Below are positions 35,455 through 45,393 of a stretch of DNA of 64,000 nt, piece by piece. A program made the translations under genes and the position numbers. The stretch comes from Rhynchospora pubera (Eukaryota; Streptophyta; Magnoliopsida; Poales; Cyperaceae): NCBI GenBank assembly GCA_028095005.1, contig JAMFTS010000074.1, forward strand, positions 33,620-97,619, given 5' to 3'. The notes below the pieces were generated by a model. The model saw only the letters and a list, made by a program, of their open reading frames with translations. It ran no database searches and was not told the origin of the DNA. The first letter of the stretch is position 1, and the number at the start of each line of letters is the position of its first letter.

Positions 35455-35622
35455 GGGGCCGTTTGGATCGTCCAAGGAATTTGAGGAATTTCATCTTCCT
35501 ACCATAAATTTATTATAAACAATTCAAATTCTTAACAAAGTTACACACTTCCCAATAAATTTATTCCTAGGAATTACAACTTTCCCAAATTCTCCAAATT
35601 CCTAAGCGATCCAAACGGCCCC
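35455..35622. mobile_element. GGGGCCGTTTGGAT MITE, inverted relative to 34446
   Basis: 168 bp with matching inverted ends, closely related in reverse orientation to the copy about 1 kb away. The two can pair over their whole length. No clear target duplication. Confidence 0.72.
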
Positions 35623-35927
35623 ATTATTCCTTTCCAACCATAATCCCCAGAGTGCCGTTGAAATGCATGTAGCTTTGAAAAAGCAGTTGCTTCTAACATT
35701 AAGACAAAGAGTAATTTAAAATATTGACATTAACAAAGACCGAAAAATATTTCAAAAATTGAAGCTGAATATAAAATCCATAAGACTTATCAAATTATAA
35801 ACAAATTTGCATCATGCCAAAGAGAAAAGACTTCTTGCGCTCATTAAAAAAAAAATCAAGCTGAAAAACTTAAAATTATCAGCATTTCAAGGTTGCGGAA
35901 CACAAAACAACGAAACAAATTTATAAA

Positions 35928-37955
35928 CGGGGGTGATAAGGATCATTCCCAAGATCCATCATCCCCATCATCCCCAGTGGGAACACATTTTAGTTTTTTT
36001 ATTTTTAGAATATTTTTTGTCCCCACTATTTTTCTCCCTCCTATTCCAGTGAGAACACAAGTCCATCTCCAATATATTTGGGACAACAATTACTTATAAT
36101 AACTACAACAGCTACATAAATAACTTCAACAGTTATATATATTAACTTCAACGATTACATATATAACATATTAACTTCAATAATTACATATATAACTTCA
36201 ATAGTTACATATATAACTTCAACAGTTATATATATAACTTCAACAGTTATATATATAACTTCAACAGTTATATATATTAACTTCAACAGTTACATATATA
36301 ACATATTAACCTAAACTGTTACATATATAATTTCAACAGTACATATATAACTTCAGCAGTTATATATATTAACTTCAACAGTTACATATATAACTTCAAC
36401 AGTTATCAAGCTTTTAAATTTCGATTTTTTCGGTATGACGATCCGGGTTTGATATAACGGTGCGGTGTTATTTCGGCGATATAACGGTGATATAACGGTT
36501 TAGTTCTATAACAATCAATTTCCTACGCTTGGCATGCAAAAAAATTACAAATTTGTTCTATAACCATCAAAGTTTGACATACATACATCAAGATTACACA
36601 TTTATGCTACCACCGTAATTTAGATTATACAATTATACTGCAAGAAGGATTCTTTATAATTGTTTGGTTATGCAAACAATTTAATGAATGAGCTAGGTTG
36701 ATATTTCAGCAATAACATTAATAAGAAAATTCCAGCATTTCTACAGTTCCAGCAAGTCTATACGGTTATGTCTTGTATTTATGCTTAGTTGCTCACAAAC
36801 TCACAGTAAAGAGAAACAAGACAAACATGAAACAGCTCAAACAAGTAAAATTAGATGAAAATACACAATTGCAATAATAATTACACGTACGGTCATTGAG
36901 TTCAATTAACATTGTCACAATCAGTGGTTCAATCAAATTTGTAAATCTTTAGCATGCCAAATTAGCACGAGCTCCAGTGGTAAATATTTGCATACCACTA
37001 ATTTGCATTCCACAAAATTTGCCTCTACCAGACAAGGATGATGGCCGAATACATGAATTTGTTTACTTAAGAACAAAAGAACAAACAAAGAAGTCATATA
37101 CGAATCCAATTTTGCCAAATGAATAAAAAAGAAAAGAGGGATCTTGAAGGGAGAGAACGATGGCATCAATGGAGCAACCCCCCCCCCCCCCCACCCCCAC
37201 CAAAAAAAAAGAAGAAAACGAGAAGGCAGAGAAGAAAAGGAAGTACCAAAATCAGCCGTGACATGCATCGCCTCTTCCTCTTCTGTCGTGGATCGCACAC
37301 GTGTTCCTTTCATAGCTTGCTGCTAATAGAGAGGAACGAAGTGGCGAAGGAGAAGATCGAGTAGCGGAGGAGTTTGGGTTATGGCCAGGTCTCCGGCGAA
37401 GGATGGCCAGGCCTCCGGCGAAGGATGTCCAGGCTCTCCACCGGAAGAGGAGCAACTCTGCTAATGGCGGGGGTATAGAGATAGATTGGGGAGGATTAGG
37501 ATTTGATTTCAGTCGGGTGAAAAAAAATTAAATACTTAATAACTTGACAACGTTTCCGCTTTTACTCCGTCAAACGCAATATAATTTCCGATTTTTCGCC
37601 GAAAATTCAGAAATTTCGCGTTACGTCATTTTCGTAATCGGAACCATGACGTTCGTGCGTTCAGCTCAAAAAAAGCGATATTTCCGATATAAATTTAAAA
37701 GCTTGACAGTTATATATATAAACTATTAAGAAAAACAATGGGACCAAAAATAGAAAAAATGAGAGAGAGAGAAATAGAGGGGACCAAAATAGGAAAGGAT
37801 GAGAAAAAGAGAAACAGTGGGGACCAAAAATAGAAAGGATGGAAGGGAGAACAATTTCGAATAAATTCACCAAAATAGTGCGGACCAAAAATGTGTGTTC
37901 ACACTGAAAATGATGGAAGATGATGAAATCTAGAGGATGGTCTTAAGCAATTCCG
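35928..37955. mobile_element. Minisatellite-bearing non-autonomous MULE, copy E2, with a nested hAT-like element
   Basis: Ends CGGGGGTGATAAGGATCATT and ...TTAAGCAATTCCG; inner arms pair over about 90 bp (CCATCATCCCCAGTGGGAAC against its mirrored copy near 37900). The 9-bp direct repeat ATTTATAAA flanks it (35919-35927, 37956-37964). The core is the same TATATAACTTCAACAGTTA minisatellite, interrupted by the element at 36407-37705. Confidence 0.87.
36407..37705. mobile_element. CAAGCTT-ended hAT-like non-autonomous element, long form
   Basis: Ends CAAGCTTTTAAATTT and AAATTTAAAAGCTTG with the 8-bp direct repeat ACAGTTAT (36399-36406, 37706-37713). Near the ends it carries ATATAACGG repeats shared with the copy at 60535. 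The middle holds a C run (about 37181) and a GC-rich segment (37240-37460) with GGCCAGG-CTCCGGCGAAGGATG repeats, unlike its surroundings and perhaps captured host sequence. Confidence 0.82.
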
Positions 37956-38640
37956 ATTTATAAACTGTCAAAACCAGAACTGCCAATTAATTATAAAGTT
38001 CACTCCAATCCTCAAAGGTTAATCAAGTAAATGATGTTGTCACTATTTGTTAAAAAAGTATGGTCATCTAATCAATACACAAGATCCCTTTGGCGTTCCT
38101 TTATTTTTTTATTTCCATAATCTATAACTAGCACATTAATTAAATATAAATGTCCAATCTAATATCTTGTCTTAATAAAAAAAAGGTAAGATTGTAACAT
38201 AAGTAGAAAGAAACCTGAGAAGAAGTATTGGAAAATGTGTGGAAAGAAGAGGAATAAGAGAAGAAGTGCGAAGAAATATTGGAAAGTGTGTAACTTTGTG
38301 AAGAGTTTGAATTGTTTAATAATAAATTTATTCCCATCTTTCTATCTTCCCTTATTCTCACTCCCATCCAAACACTCCCCTAATGCAATCAATTGAGATA
38401 TTGTCCTATATGTGAAAATCTTTATCACAATTTTAGAAATTTACAAGAAGGGTGCTCACAAGTCATTAATTTCAGATGATTCTCCAAGAATTAGTGACAT
38501 TCTACAGAGAACTTTGTTGAGAAAAAAAAAATATGAACTGTTGGGAGTAAATTAACTGGATTATTTACCAATGAAGCTATAAACTTTACAATTTAAATCT
38601 AGCAAAACTTTGAATTTATATATCAACACACAGCTATGAC

Positions 38641-38933
38641 TAGGCCTCTCAATATTAACGTTCCGCTTTCAGTTCCGTTCTTGAAATCAATTGCAGGAAC
38701 GTTAAACAAAAGATAAATCTATTTCGTTTTTGAAAACGGAACGAAAACAGAACTGAAATTTGTAAACGTTACCGAAACGAAAAACGAAAAAATCAGCTGA
38801 GATCAATAGTAAATGAAGAACGGAACGTTAAACGGAACAAAAATCTATTAACGGAAACGAAACAACAATTTCGTTCCGTTACTGAAAAGAAAACGAGCTG
38901 TTCCGTGTTCCGTTTCAACGTTTGAGAGGCCCA
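38641..38933. mobile_element. hAT-like MITE with TAGGCCTCTCAA ends
   Basis: Ends TAGGCCTCTCAA and TTGAGAGGCCCA enclose inverted AACGTTCCG/CGGAACG-rich sequence. Flanking 8-mers GCTATGAC and GCTACGAC differ by one base. No coding capacity. Confidence 0.78.
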
Positions 38934-38948
38934 GCTACGACATAGTCT

Positions 38949-39228
38949 CTTTGGAAGGAACATAATGGACGTATTTTCTCCTCCTCTAGCACTCTTCCGA
39001 CCAGACTTTTTGCGGTTATCTACACCGTGGTAGACAACCGGAAAAGATGCGCTTAGTTAGAAGTTTTTATAGGAATCTCCTGTGAGTTCCTTTTCATTTT
39101 AAAATTTCTTTTTTCTGTTGTTTTCTTTTTCAATTTTCTTTCTTTCTTCTTTTGTACAATGTGTAATCTTACAACTTTTATTCAATGATTTGCAGGCGTG
39201 GCACTCGCCACCTTGCCTTCAAAAAAAT
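38949..39228 (+). mobile_element. 5'-truncated LINE 3' end
   Basis: A short frame WKEHNGRIFSSSSSTLPTRL matches the C-terminal W-K-x-R/H-N-x-R-I-F pattern of the LINE at 30905. The 3' UTR has the same GGCGTGGCACTCGCCACC-type hairpin and A-rich end. Confidence 0.68.
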
Positions 39229-39490
39229 AAACCAACATACAGATCTTGAACATAGCAAAATCAAATGCATCTTAGTCAGGCACAAACCCCTTATATTGTA
39301 TTTTTTGTTTCCGCTGATCGCCACTCCCAAGCCAGAGATGCTAATGGACTTCAGAAAATAGAAAATAACAAAAACATAATGGCCATTCTTTCTTCAAAAT
39401 AATCAACAATATAAAAATGCCTCGACAGTCGAACAGCACAAACAATAAATCAAACAGTTTGTCAGAATTAACCCCTCTCTCCTTTAAGAT

Positions 39491-39952
39491 TTAAAAGACT
39501 CGTTTTAGTCCTTTTATCACATTCTCGGACCATACTTTATTTTTTACTTTAATTCCATCCCAAATAGCATGCTTCCTTCTCAGATTGCTGCTGCCGCCAC
39601 ATTTCCTCTTTCGGCAATTGGTAGCGTTCGGGGGCAGGCGGCCGTAACACTTGCGGCATATCATCCTGATTACATTCTGCTTCTGCGCCAAATGCCTGAG
39701 TTTATCATCCCAGATATAGCCGTAGCCTCCTCGGAGCCTGGGCACCAGATGCAGCGTCGACTCCTTCGGGATGTTATAATCAGTCAGGGTCCTCCCGTCC
39801 TCCAGCTGCTTCCCGGCAAATATGAGCCGTTGCTGGTCTGGAGGGATCCCATCTTTTTCCTGGATCTTCGCCTTCACGTTGTCGATCGTGTCGCTGCTCT
39901 CCTCCTCGAGTGTGATCGTCTTTCCTGTAAGAGTTTTCACAAAGATCTGCAT
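39491..39952 (-). CDS. Ubiquitin-eL40-like fusion, copy 3 (unusual ubiquitin, damaged 5' intron)
   Basis: 153 aa from the MQIF start. Ubiquitin carries V17E, D32E, E34D, A57T, Q62P and L71P; L71 lies in the tail used for recognition by ubiquitin enzymes. LRGG ends the domain, followed by Tyr. The zinc ribbon is intact (MICRKCYGRL, NCRKRKCGG), and the tail ends KVWSENVIKG. The upstream acceptor reads TTGAAG instead of TTGCAG. Comparison with copy 4 shows that the stretch holding the donor (ACCTTTAC complement) has been deleted, so the 5'-UTR intron may no longer splice. The uninterrupted frame plus damaged regulation suggests a recently decaying or redirected gene. Confidence 0.72.
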   Translation of the reverse strand: MQIFVKTLTGKTITLEEESSDTIDNVKAKIQEKDGIPPDQQRLIFAGKQLEDGRTLTDYNIPKESTLHLVPRLRGGYGYIWDDKLRHLAQKQNVIRMICRKCYGRLPPNATNCRKRKCGGSSNLRRKHAIWDGIKVKNKVWSENVIKGLKRVF

Positions 39953-40410
39953 CTTGTCCTTCAAGTAGTTCCTATGAAGCAAGCACTGTTAATTGCGGCG
40001 ACTAAAACTTTTTTGTTGACAATTCAGAAGGAATTTAACGCTAAAACTAATTAAAAGGATATGTATATTTATGAAAGAAAGATGAGTATTTGGCATGCTA
40101 ATCGGTAAGTTTAATTCCAAATTAAAAGTTTTTTTTAGATATACTAGATAGCGGCTATCTAGTTAATTCCAAATTTAAAATTTAAAACCCCAAAACCGAA
40201 ACTCCAAAAAAACAAGTTAAAAGGACGCAGACCGTTTGATTAATGAGGAGACTAGAGAGACGAACTCAAAACACACAAATTGTGGTCCGGGTGGATAATT
40301 TTTCACTATTTAGTATTTACAGAAAAATTCCTTATAATTGCGCTCAAATGGCGGGTTGTGTTAATTTATTCCCAAAATAACATCTTCTCTTATTCCCTTT
40401 TACCAAAAAG

Positions 40411-40412
<2 letters not shown>

Positions 40413-40472
<60 letters not shown>
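40413..40472. repeat. (TAA)n microsatellite upstream of copy 3
   Basis: About 20 uninterrupted ATA/TAA triplets. Confidence 0.95.
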
Positions 40473-40475
<3 letters not shown>

Positions 40476-40632
40476 TCTCTGTTGTTCTTGTTTTGTGACC
40501 CGAGTTAGAAACTCCTGAGTCCTATATTGTGTATGCATAGCATATTCTTCTTTTTTAAAAAAAAGATAAAATGGATATAAAACCATTCTACTTATTTTCC
40601 CTGTTTGGTAGCAACTTAAATCCTTCTTAAGA

Positions 40633-40781
40633 GTGCGTTTGGATATAGGAAGAAGGAAGAAGGAAGAAGGAAAAAAATAAATTATAAACAATCCAAACTC
40701 TTCACAAAGTTACACACTTCCCAATACTTCTTACCACTTCTTTCTTTCTTTCCTTCTTCCCACACCCATCCAAACGGAGCC
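40633..40781. mobile_element. GTGCGTTTGGAT MITE upstream of copy 3
   Basis: Ends GTGCGTTTGGATAT and ATCCAAACGGAGC, internal GAAGAAGGAAGAAGG and its complement. It is related to the copies at 32497 and 56769 by its ends and composition. Confidence 0.62.
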
Positions 40782-41548
40782 TAAGTGAGTTAAGAAGGAT
40801 TTAAGAAGCCAAACGCATCTTTTAAAATCAAATTCTTAACATTACTTAAGTGATGATTAGAATGTAGTCTTAATCTATGTGGATTCTTAAATATCTAATG
40901 TGGCATGTTAATTAAGACACCTTGAGAGGTGTCTCCACGTTAAGTGATTTACATAGGTGCCCTTCGTCCCGAGCGTCCCCTTGTCCGAAAAAATGTATAC
41001 CCACTAGAAGACAACCCATACGTCTTAAATGTCACGACTCACGAATGATTTGTAGTCGGATTCGGAACCCAAAACTTCTCTATTAAAGGTACATCGCTCT
41101 TTGCCACTAAATTAAGAATGGTTTCTCAGGACAATTCTTTTATAATCTTTTGTCTTCTCTTTTTTTTTATTCCAGTTTTTTAACTAAACAAAGTGTTTGT
41201 GACAACAAAATTGTTAGCATTTTAATTACAAACTGCTTATTTAATTTGGCTTCAGTGTCCTCAGTCATTTTTTACTTTATACACAACTACTGGGATGCCT
41301 TGACACAACATGTTTAGTCCAAACGTCAGATTTCACTTTGTGCCATTAAAGGATCTGCGGATAGTTAAAATTAAGCATAAGGATTAAGGATTCATTTTTA
41401 AAACAGAAAAAATTCAAAATCTGAGTGAAAGATTTTAATTAATACTCTACTGTGAGAAATGTGACATCCCCCTTAATCTATATTAAAAAAAAAATGAAAA
41501 GTAAAACTGAAAATGCTGTAAGTTCAATTGATACGCCAAGCGCACCAA

Positions 41549-41784
41549 CATCATCCTGATTACATTCTGCTTCTGTGAAATATGGATACGGTCTGTTTGT
41601 AACCACTAATTAAACCCGCATCTGCTGCCGCTGAGTCGCAGAACCACATGCAATGTCGACTCCTTGTCCCAGCTAATATGAGCCACTGCTGGTCTGGCAA
41701 GATACCTTCCTTGTCCTGAAATTTCGCCTTCACATTGTCAATGGTGTCGCTGTGCAGCTGCGATCCACCTCGAGCGTGATAATT
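41549..41784 (-). pseudogene. Truncated ubiquitin-eL40 pseudogene between copies 3 and 4
   Basis: On the minus strand, ubiquitin codons from about residue 14 are followed by SDTIDNVKAKFQDKEGILPD and QQWLILAG. An internal deletion, disrupted sequence and loss of frame follow; only a trace of the QKQNVIRM junction remains. The start and the zinc ribbon are missing. The intron-like upstream sequence remains homologous to the other copies to about 42.0 kb. Confidence 0.88.
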
Positions 41785-42274
41785 AGGCAACTGTTAATAT
41801 GCGGTGTTAATTTGCGATAATTAAAATTGTTCTTGGGACACTTTAGGTCCAATTTAATGCAAAACTGAAAAAAAATGTTATTCATTGTAGAAAGATGACG
41901 AGTATTTGACGTGCTAATCGCTATGCTTAATTTGACGAGTAAAAACTAAAAAGAAAGAACAACAGTAGTGATTGATATTTTGTGATCAATTGCTATGAAT
42001 TAATGTGCACTATACACTAAGAATTCGAAATGCAACTTCAATCATTGAAATTGAAATATAAGAAAAAGAAAAGTAACTTGATTATCCAAAATTCCAAACT
42101 TCGAATTTATAAATCAACTTGCAGATCTTCAACCTCAAAGTTAAATGCTCGCAAACTCACAAGCCAGAGCTGCTAATGAACCTCAGAAAATAAATAAAAA
42201 AAATGACAAAACATAATGCCCATTAATTCATTCAAATTAATCAACACTACACGAATGCCCCGATCCTTCAAGAT

Positions 42275-42739
42275 TTAATATACGTTATTTCTTCCTTCTA
42301 TGTCATTCTCGGACCATACTTGATTTTTGTTCCCAAGACGTCCATGCCAAATAGCATGCTTCCTTCTCACATTGCTGCTGCCGCCACATTTCCTCCTTCG
42401 GCAATTGGTGGCATTTGGGGGCAGGCGGCCGTAACACTTGCGGCATATCATTTTAATTACATTCTGCTTCTTCGCCATATGCCTGAGTTCTTTGTCCCGG
42501 ATGTAGCCGTAGCCGCCTCGGAGCCTGAGCACCAGATGCAGCGTGGACTCCTTCTGGATATTGTAGTCGGCCAGGGTCCTCCCGTCCTCAAGCTGCTTCC
42601 CGGCGAATATCAGTCGCTGCTGGTCCGGCGGAATGCCTTCCTTGTCCTGAATTTTCGCTTTCACATTGTCAATTGTGTCGCTACTTTCCACCTCGAGCGT
42701 GATCGTCTTTCCTGTTAGCGTTTTAACAAAGATCTGCAT
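42275..42739 (-). CDS. Ubiquitin-eL40-like fusion, copy 4 (canonical ubiquitin)
   Basis: 154 aa. The ubiquitin moiety equals the plant consensus at every position I can recall. After Gly76 comes YGYIRDKELRHMAKKQNVIK, then the zinc ribbon (MICRKCYGRL, NCRRRKCGG), NVRRKH, and a tail with QVWSENDIEG. The 5'-UTR intron is 42746-43111 with acceptor GCAG and donor AAAG|GTATGA. It is the best candidate for an expressed gene supplying standard ubiquitin. Its extension, like the others, replaces the RPKKKIK end of canonical eL40 with a longer tail. Either the tail is tolerated in the 60S subunit or the protein has another role. Confidence 0.9.
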   Translation of the reverse strand: MQIFVKTLTGKTITLEVESSDTIDNVKAKIQDKEGIPPDQQRLIFAGKQLEDGRTLADYNIQKESTLHLVLRLRGGYGYIRDKELRHMAKKQNVIKMICRKCYGRLPPNATNCRRRKCGGSSNVRRKHAIWHGRLGNKNQVWSENDIEGRNNVY

Positions 42740-43889
42740 CTTGTTCTGCAACCAGTTCCTATCAAGAGATGTTAATTGCGCTAATTAAAATTTTTCTATT
42801 GACAATTCAGGCGGAATTTTACGCTAAAACGAAAAGGACATATTCATTAACAAAGATGAGGAGTATTGGGCATGCTAATCGGTAAGTTTAATTCTAATTT
42901 ATTGGAAAAAGGAAAAAAAATATTCTGTTCGATCGACAACAATATTTGCTATAATGCGTTAATTTAATACGCATCACAGATGTCTAAATGATATCAAATC
43001 CAAATTCAAACCCCAAAACCGAAACCCCAAGAAAAGACAATTTAAAAGGACGCAAATCTTCTGATTAATAAAAGGATAATGAAAATTCAGATTTTAATTA
43101 TTCTTTCATACCTTTACAATGAGGAGACTAGAGAGACGAACCCAAAAACCACAATGTGGTGGTCGGGGTGGATATTTTTCGCTATTTACAGAAAAACTCC
43201 TTGTAATTGCGCTCAAATGGCGGGTTGTGTTGATTTCTTTCCAAAAATAACATTTTTTTATTTATTCCCTTTCATAAAAAAAACTGTGCTTCTTATTGTG
43301 TATGTATAGCACATTCCCTTCTTTATTTGTTTTATAAGATAAAAAGGATATAAAATCTTTCAATTTATTTTGAAATTAAATATCACAACGTTATCTCTAG
43401 TTGGATTACGAAGGATATAAAATCTTTCAATTTACGAAGGATATAAGACAAATCGTGGGGCTGAAGAATATTTCGCTATATTGGAGGAGAAACTTCCTAT
43501 ACGGATGTCAGTTTCCTCCTAAATAACATCCCTTCCAAAAAAAAAAATAATAATAAAAAAATAAGGAATGATTTTCTGTGACTCTTATTTTGTGGCCCCG
43601 TGTTCGGATTTCATAATAATGATGTATGCATAACCCATTCGCATAAGTCCATAAACCATATCAAATAATAATAATAAAATTAATTAATAAATTTAAAAAT
43701 AATAAAATAAAAAATATAAAGATGGATATAAAAGTCCATAAACCATATCAAATTATCAACAGACTTGCATCATGCCAGAGAGTGAAAACCTGTTGCACAA
43801 ATTGAAACAAATCCGTGCTGAGATACCAAAAATTTACCATCATTTGAACGCTTGCAAATCATAAAACAATTAAGCAAAGATTAAGTAAT

Positions 43890-44545
43890 CGGGGGTGATA
43901 AGGATCATCCCAAAATCCATCATCCCCAGTGTGAACTCATTTTAATTTTTTCTATTTTTAGAATATTTTTGGTCCCCACTATTTCTCTCTCTGCCATTCT
44001 TTTCTATTTTGGTCCCCACTGTTATTCTCCCTTCCATCCTTTCTATTTTTGGTCCCAACAAGAACTATAACAATTACTCATATTAACTACAGCAGTTAGT
44101 ATCCAAATTACAACAATTATTTATATTAACTACTTCAGCTACATATTTTAACTTCAACAGCTACATATTTTAACTTCAACAGTTACAAATATAACTTCAA
44201 CAGTACATATATAACTTCAAAAGTTATATATATTAACTTTAACAGTTACATATATAACTTCAACAGTTACATATATAACTTCAACAGTTATATATATAAC
44301 TTCAACAGTTACATATATTGAATTTGAATATTTTGTTATTACATGTTACGGTTCGGAATTTCAATGAATTATATGCTGGGAGTAGATATGGTATGATGGG
44401 ATGACGCTGGATTTGCAATGAGGATGAATGGAATGATTTCATCATCCCTTGGACTTTCTTATTAATGAAGATATGTTAGATAATTAATGAAGATTTGAGA
44501 ATGATGGAGATGATAGAATCTATGGGATAATGGAAAGCAATTCTC
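43890..44545. mobile_element. Minisatellite-bearing non-autonomous MULE, copy E3
   Basis: Starts CGGGGGTGATAAGGATCATC, ends ...AAAGCAATTCTC, with the 9-bp direct repeat TTAAGTAAT on both sides (43881-43889, 44546-44554). The core (44070-44330) is the AACTTCAACAGTTACATATA minisatellite. Flanks resemble those of E2, so both lie at nearly equivalent points of the duplicated unit. Confidence 0.85.
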
Positions 44546-44814
44546 TTAAGTAATCGCTGCCAATTTTTGGTATCTCAGCAATTAATTCATGAAGTTCACT
44601 CCCAGTGTCAAAGATTAAGTAAATGATGTTATTTAAAGGTCTGATATCACCTAACAAATTTTTTCAAAATCTATATGAAAATGCGTACGCCGATTCATTC
44701 ATCCAAATTTAATAACAGATACAAGAATGCAAAACCCGTCTCCAAAAGACAAAACAACATATAAACAATAAAACAAACATGTTCAAGTTTGCCGGAATTA
44801 ATCAACTACTTCTT

Positions 44815-45300
44815 TCAAAGGTAATCAACAGGTACAATTCTTTTGATCTCATTCTTCGACCATGGTTTATTATTTCTATCCCTTGAATAAAGCGAGTAAA
44901 AGGAATGCTTCCTTCTCAGATTGTTACTTCCACCACATTTTCTCCTTCGGCAATTGGTGGCGGTCGGAGCAAGGCGGCCATAACATTTGCGGCATATCAT
45001 CCTGATTACATTCTTCTTCTGCGCTATACGCATGCTTTCCTTGTCTGTCATCCCCCACCGGTAGCCTCTGTAGCCGCCTCTGAGCCTGAGCACCAGATGC
45101 AGTGTCGACTCTTTTTGTATGTTGTAGTCCGCCAGGGTCTTCCCGTCTTCGAGCTGCTTCCCAGCAAATATGAGTCGTTGCTGGTCTGGCGGAATCCCTT
45201 CCTTGTCCTGGATCTTCGCCTTCACGTTGTCGATCGTGTCGCTGTTCTCCACCTCGAGCGTGATCGTCTTTCCTGTTAGCGTTTTCACAAATATCTGCAT
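44815..45300 (-). CDS. Ubiquitin-eL40-like fusion, copy 5
   Basis: 161 aa. Ubiquitin differs from the plant form by S19N and R54K. The junction after Gly76 is longer (YRGYRWGMTDKESMRIAQKK); the zinc ribbon is intact (MICRKCYGRL, NCRRRKCGG). The tail includes HSFYSLYSRDRNNKPWSK and ends NEIKRIVPVDYL. The inferred 5'-UTR intron is only 87 nt (45307-45393; donor AAAG|GTATGA, acceptor CTGCAG), against about 355-425 nt in most other copies. Most similar to copy 6 in junction and tail, so these two form a subgroup. Confidence 0.87.
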   Translation of the reverse strand: MQIFVKTLTGKTITLEVENSDTIDNVKAKIQDKEGIPPDQQRLIFAGKQLEDGKTLADYNIQKESTLHLVLRLRGGYRGYRWGMTDKESMRIAQKKNVIRMICRKCYGRLAPTATNCRRRKCGGSNNLRRKHSFYSLYSRDRNNKPWSKNEIKRIVPVDYL

Positions 45301-45393
45301 ACTGACCTGCAGGCAGTTCCAATTTGTGAAATTGTTAATTGAAGGAAATCATCTGATTAAGAAGAGAAAATTTGACTTCTAATTCTCTCATAC

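Noticed and set aside
40344..40691. 115-codon ORF with poly-Tyr
   Set aside because: It is a translation of the (TAA)n microsatellite.
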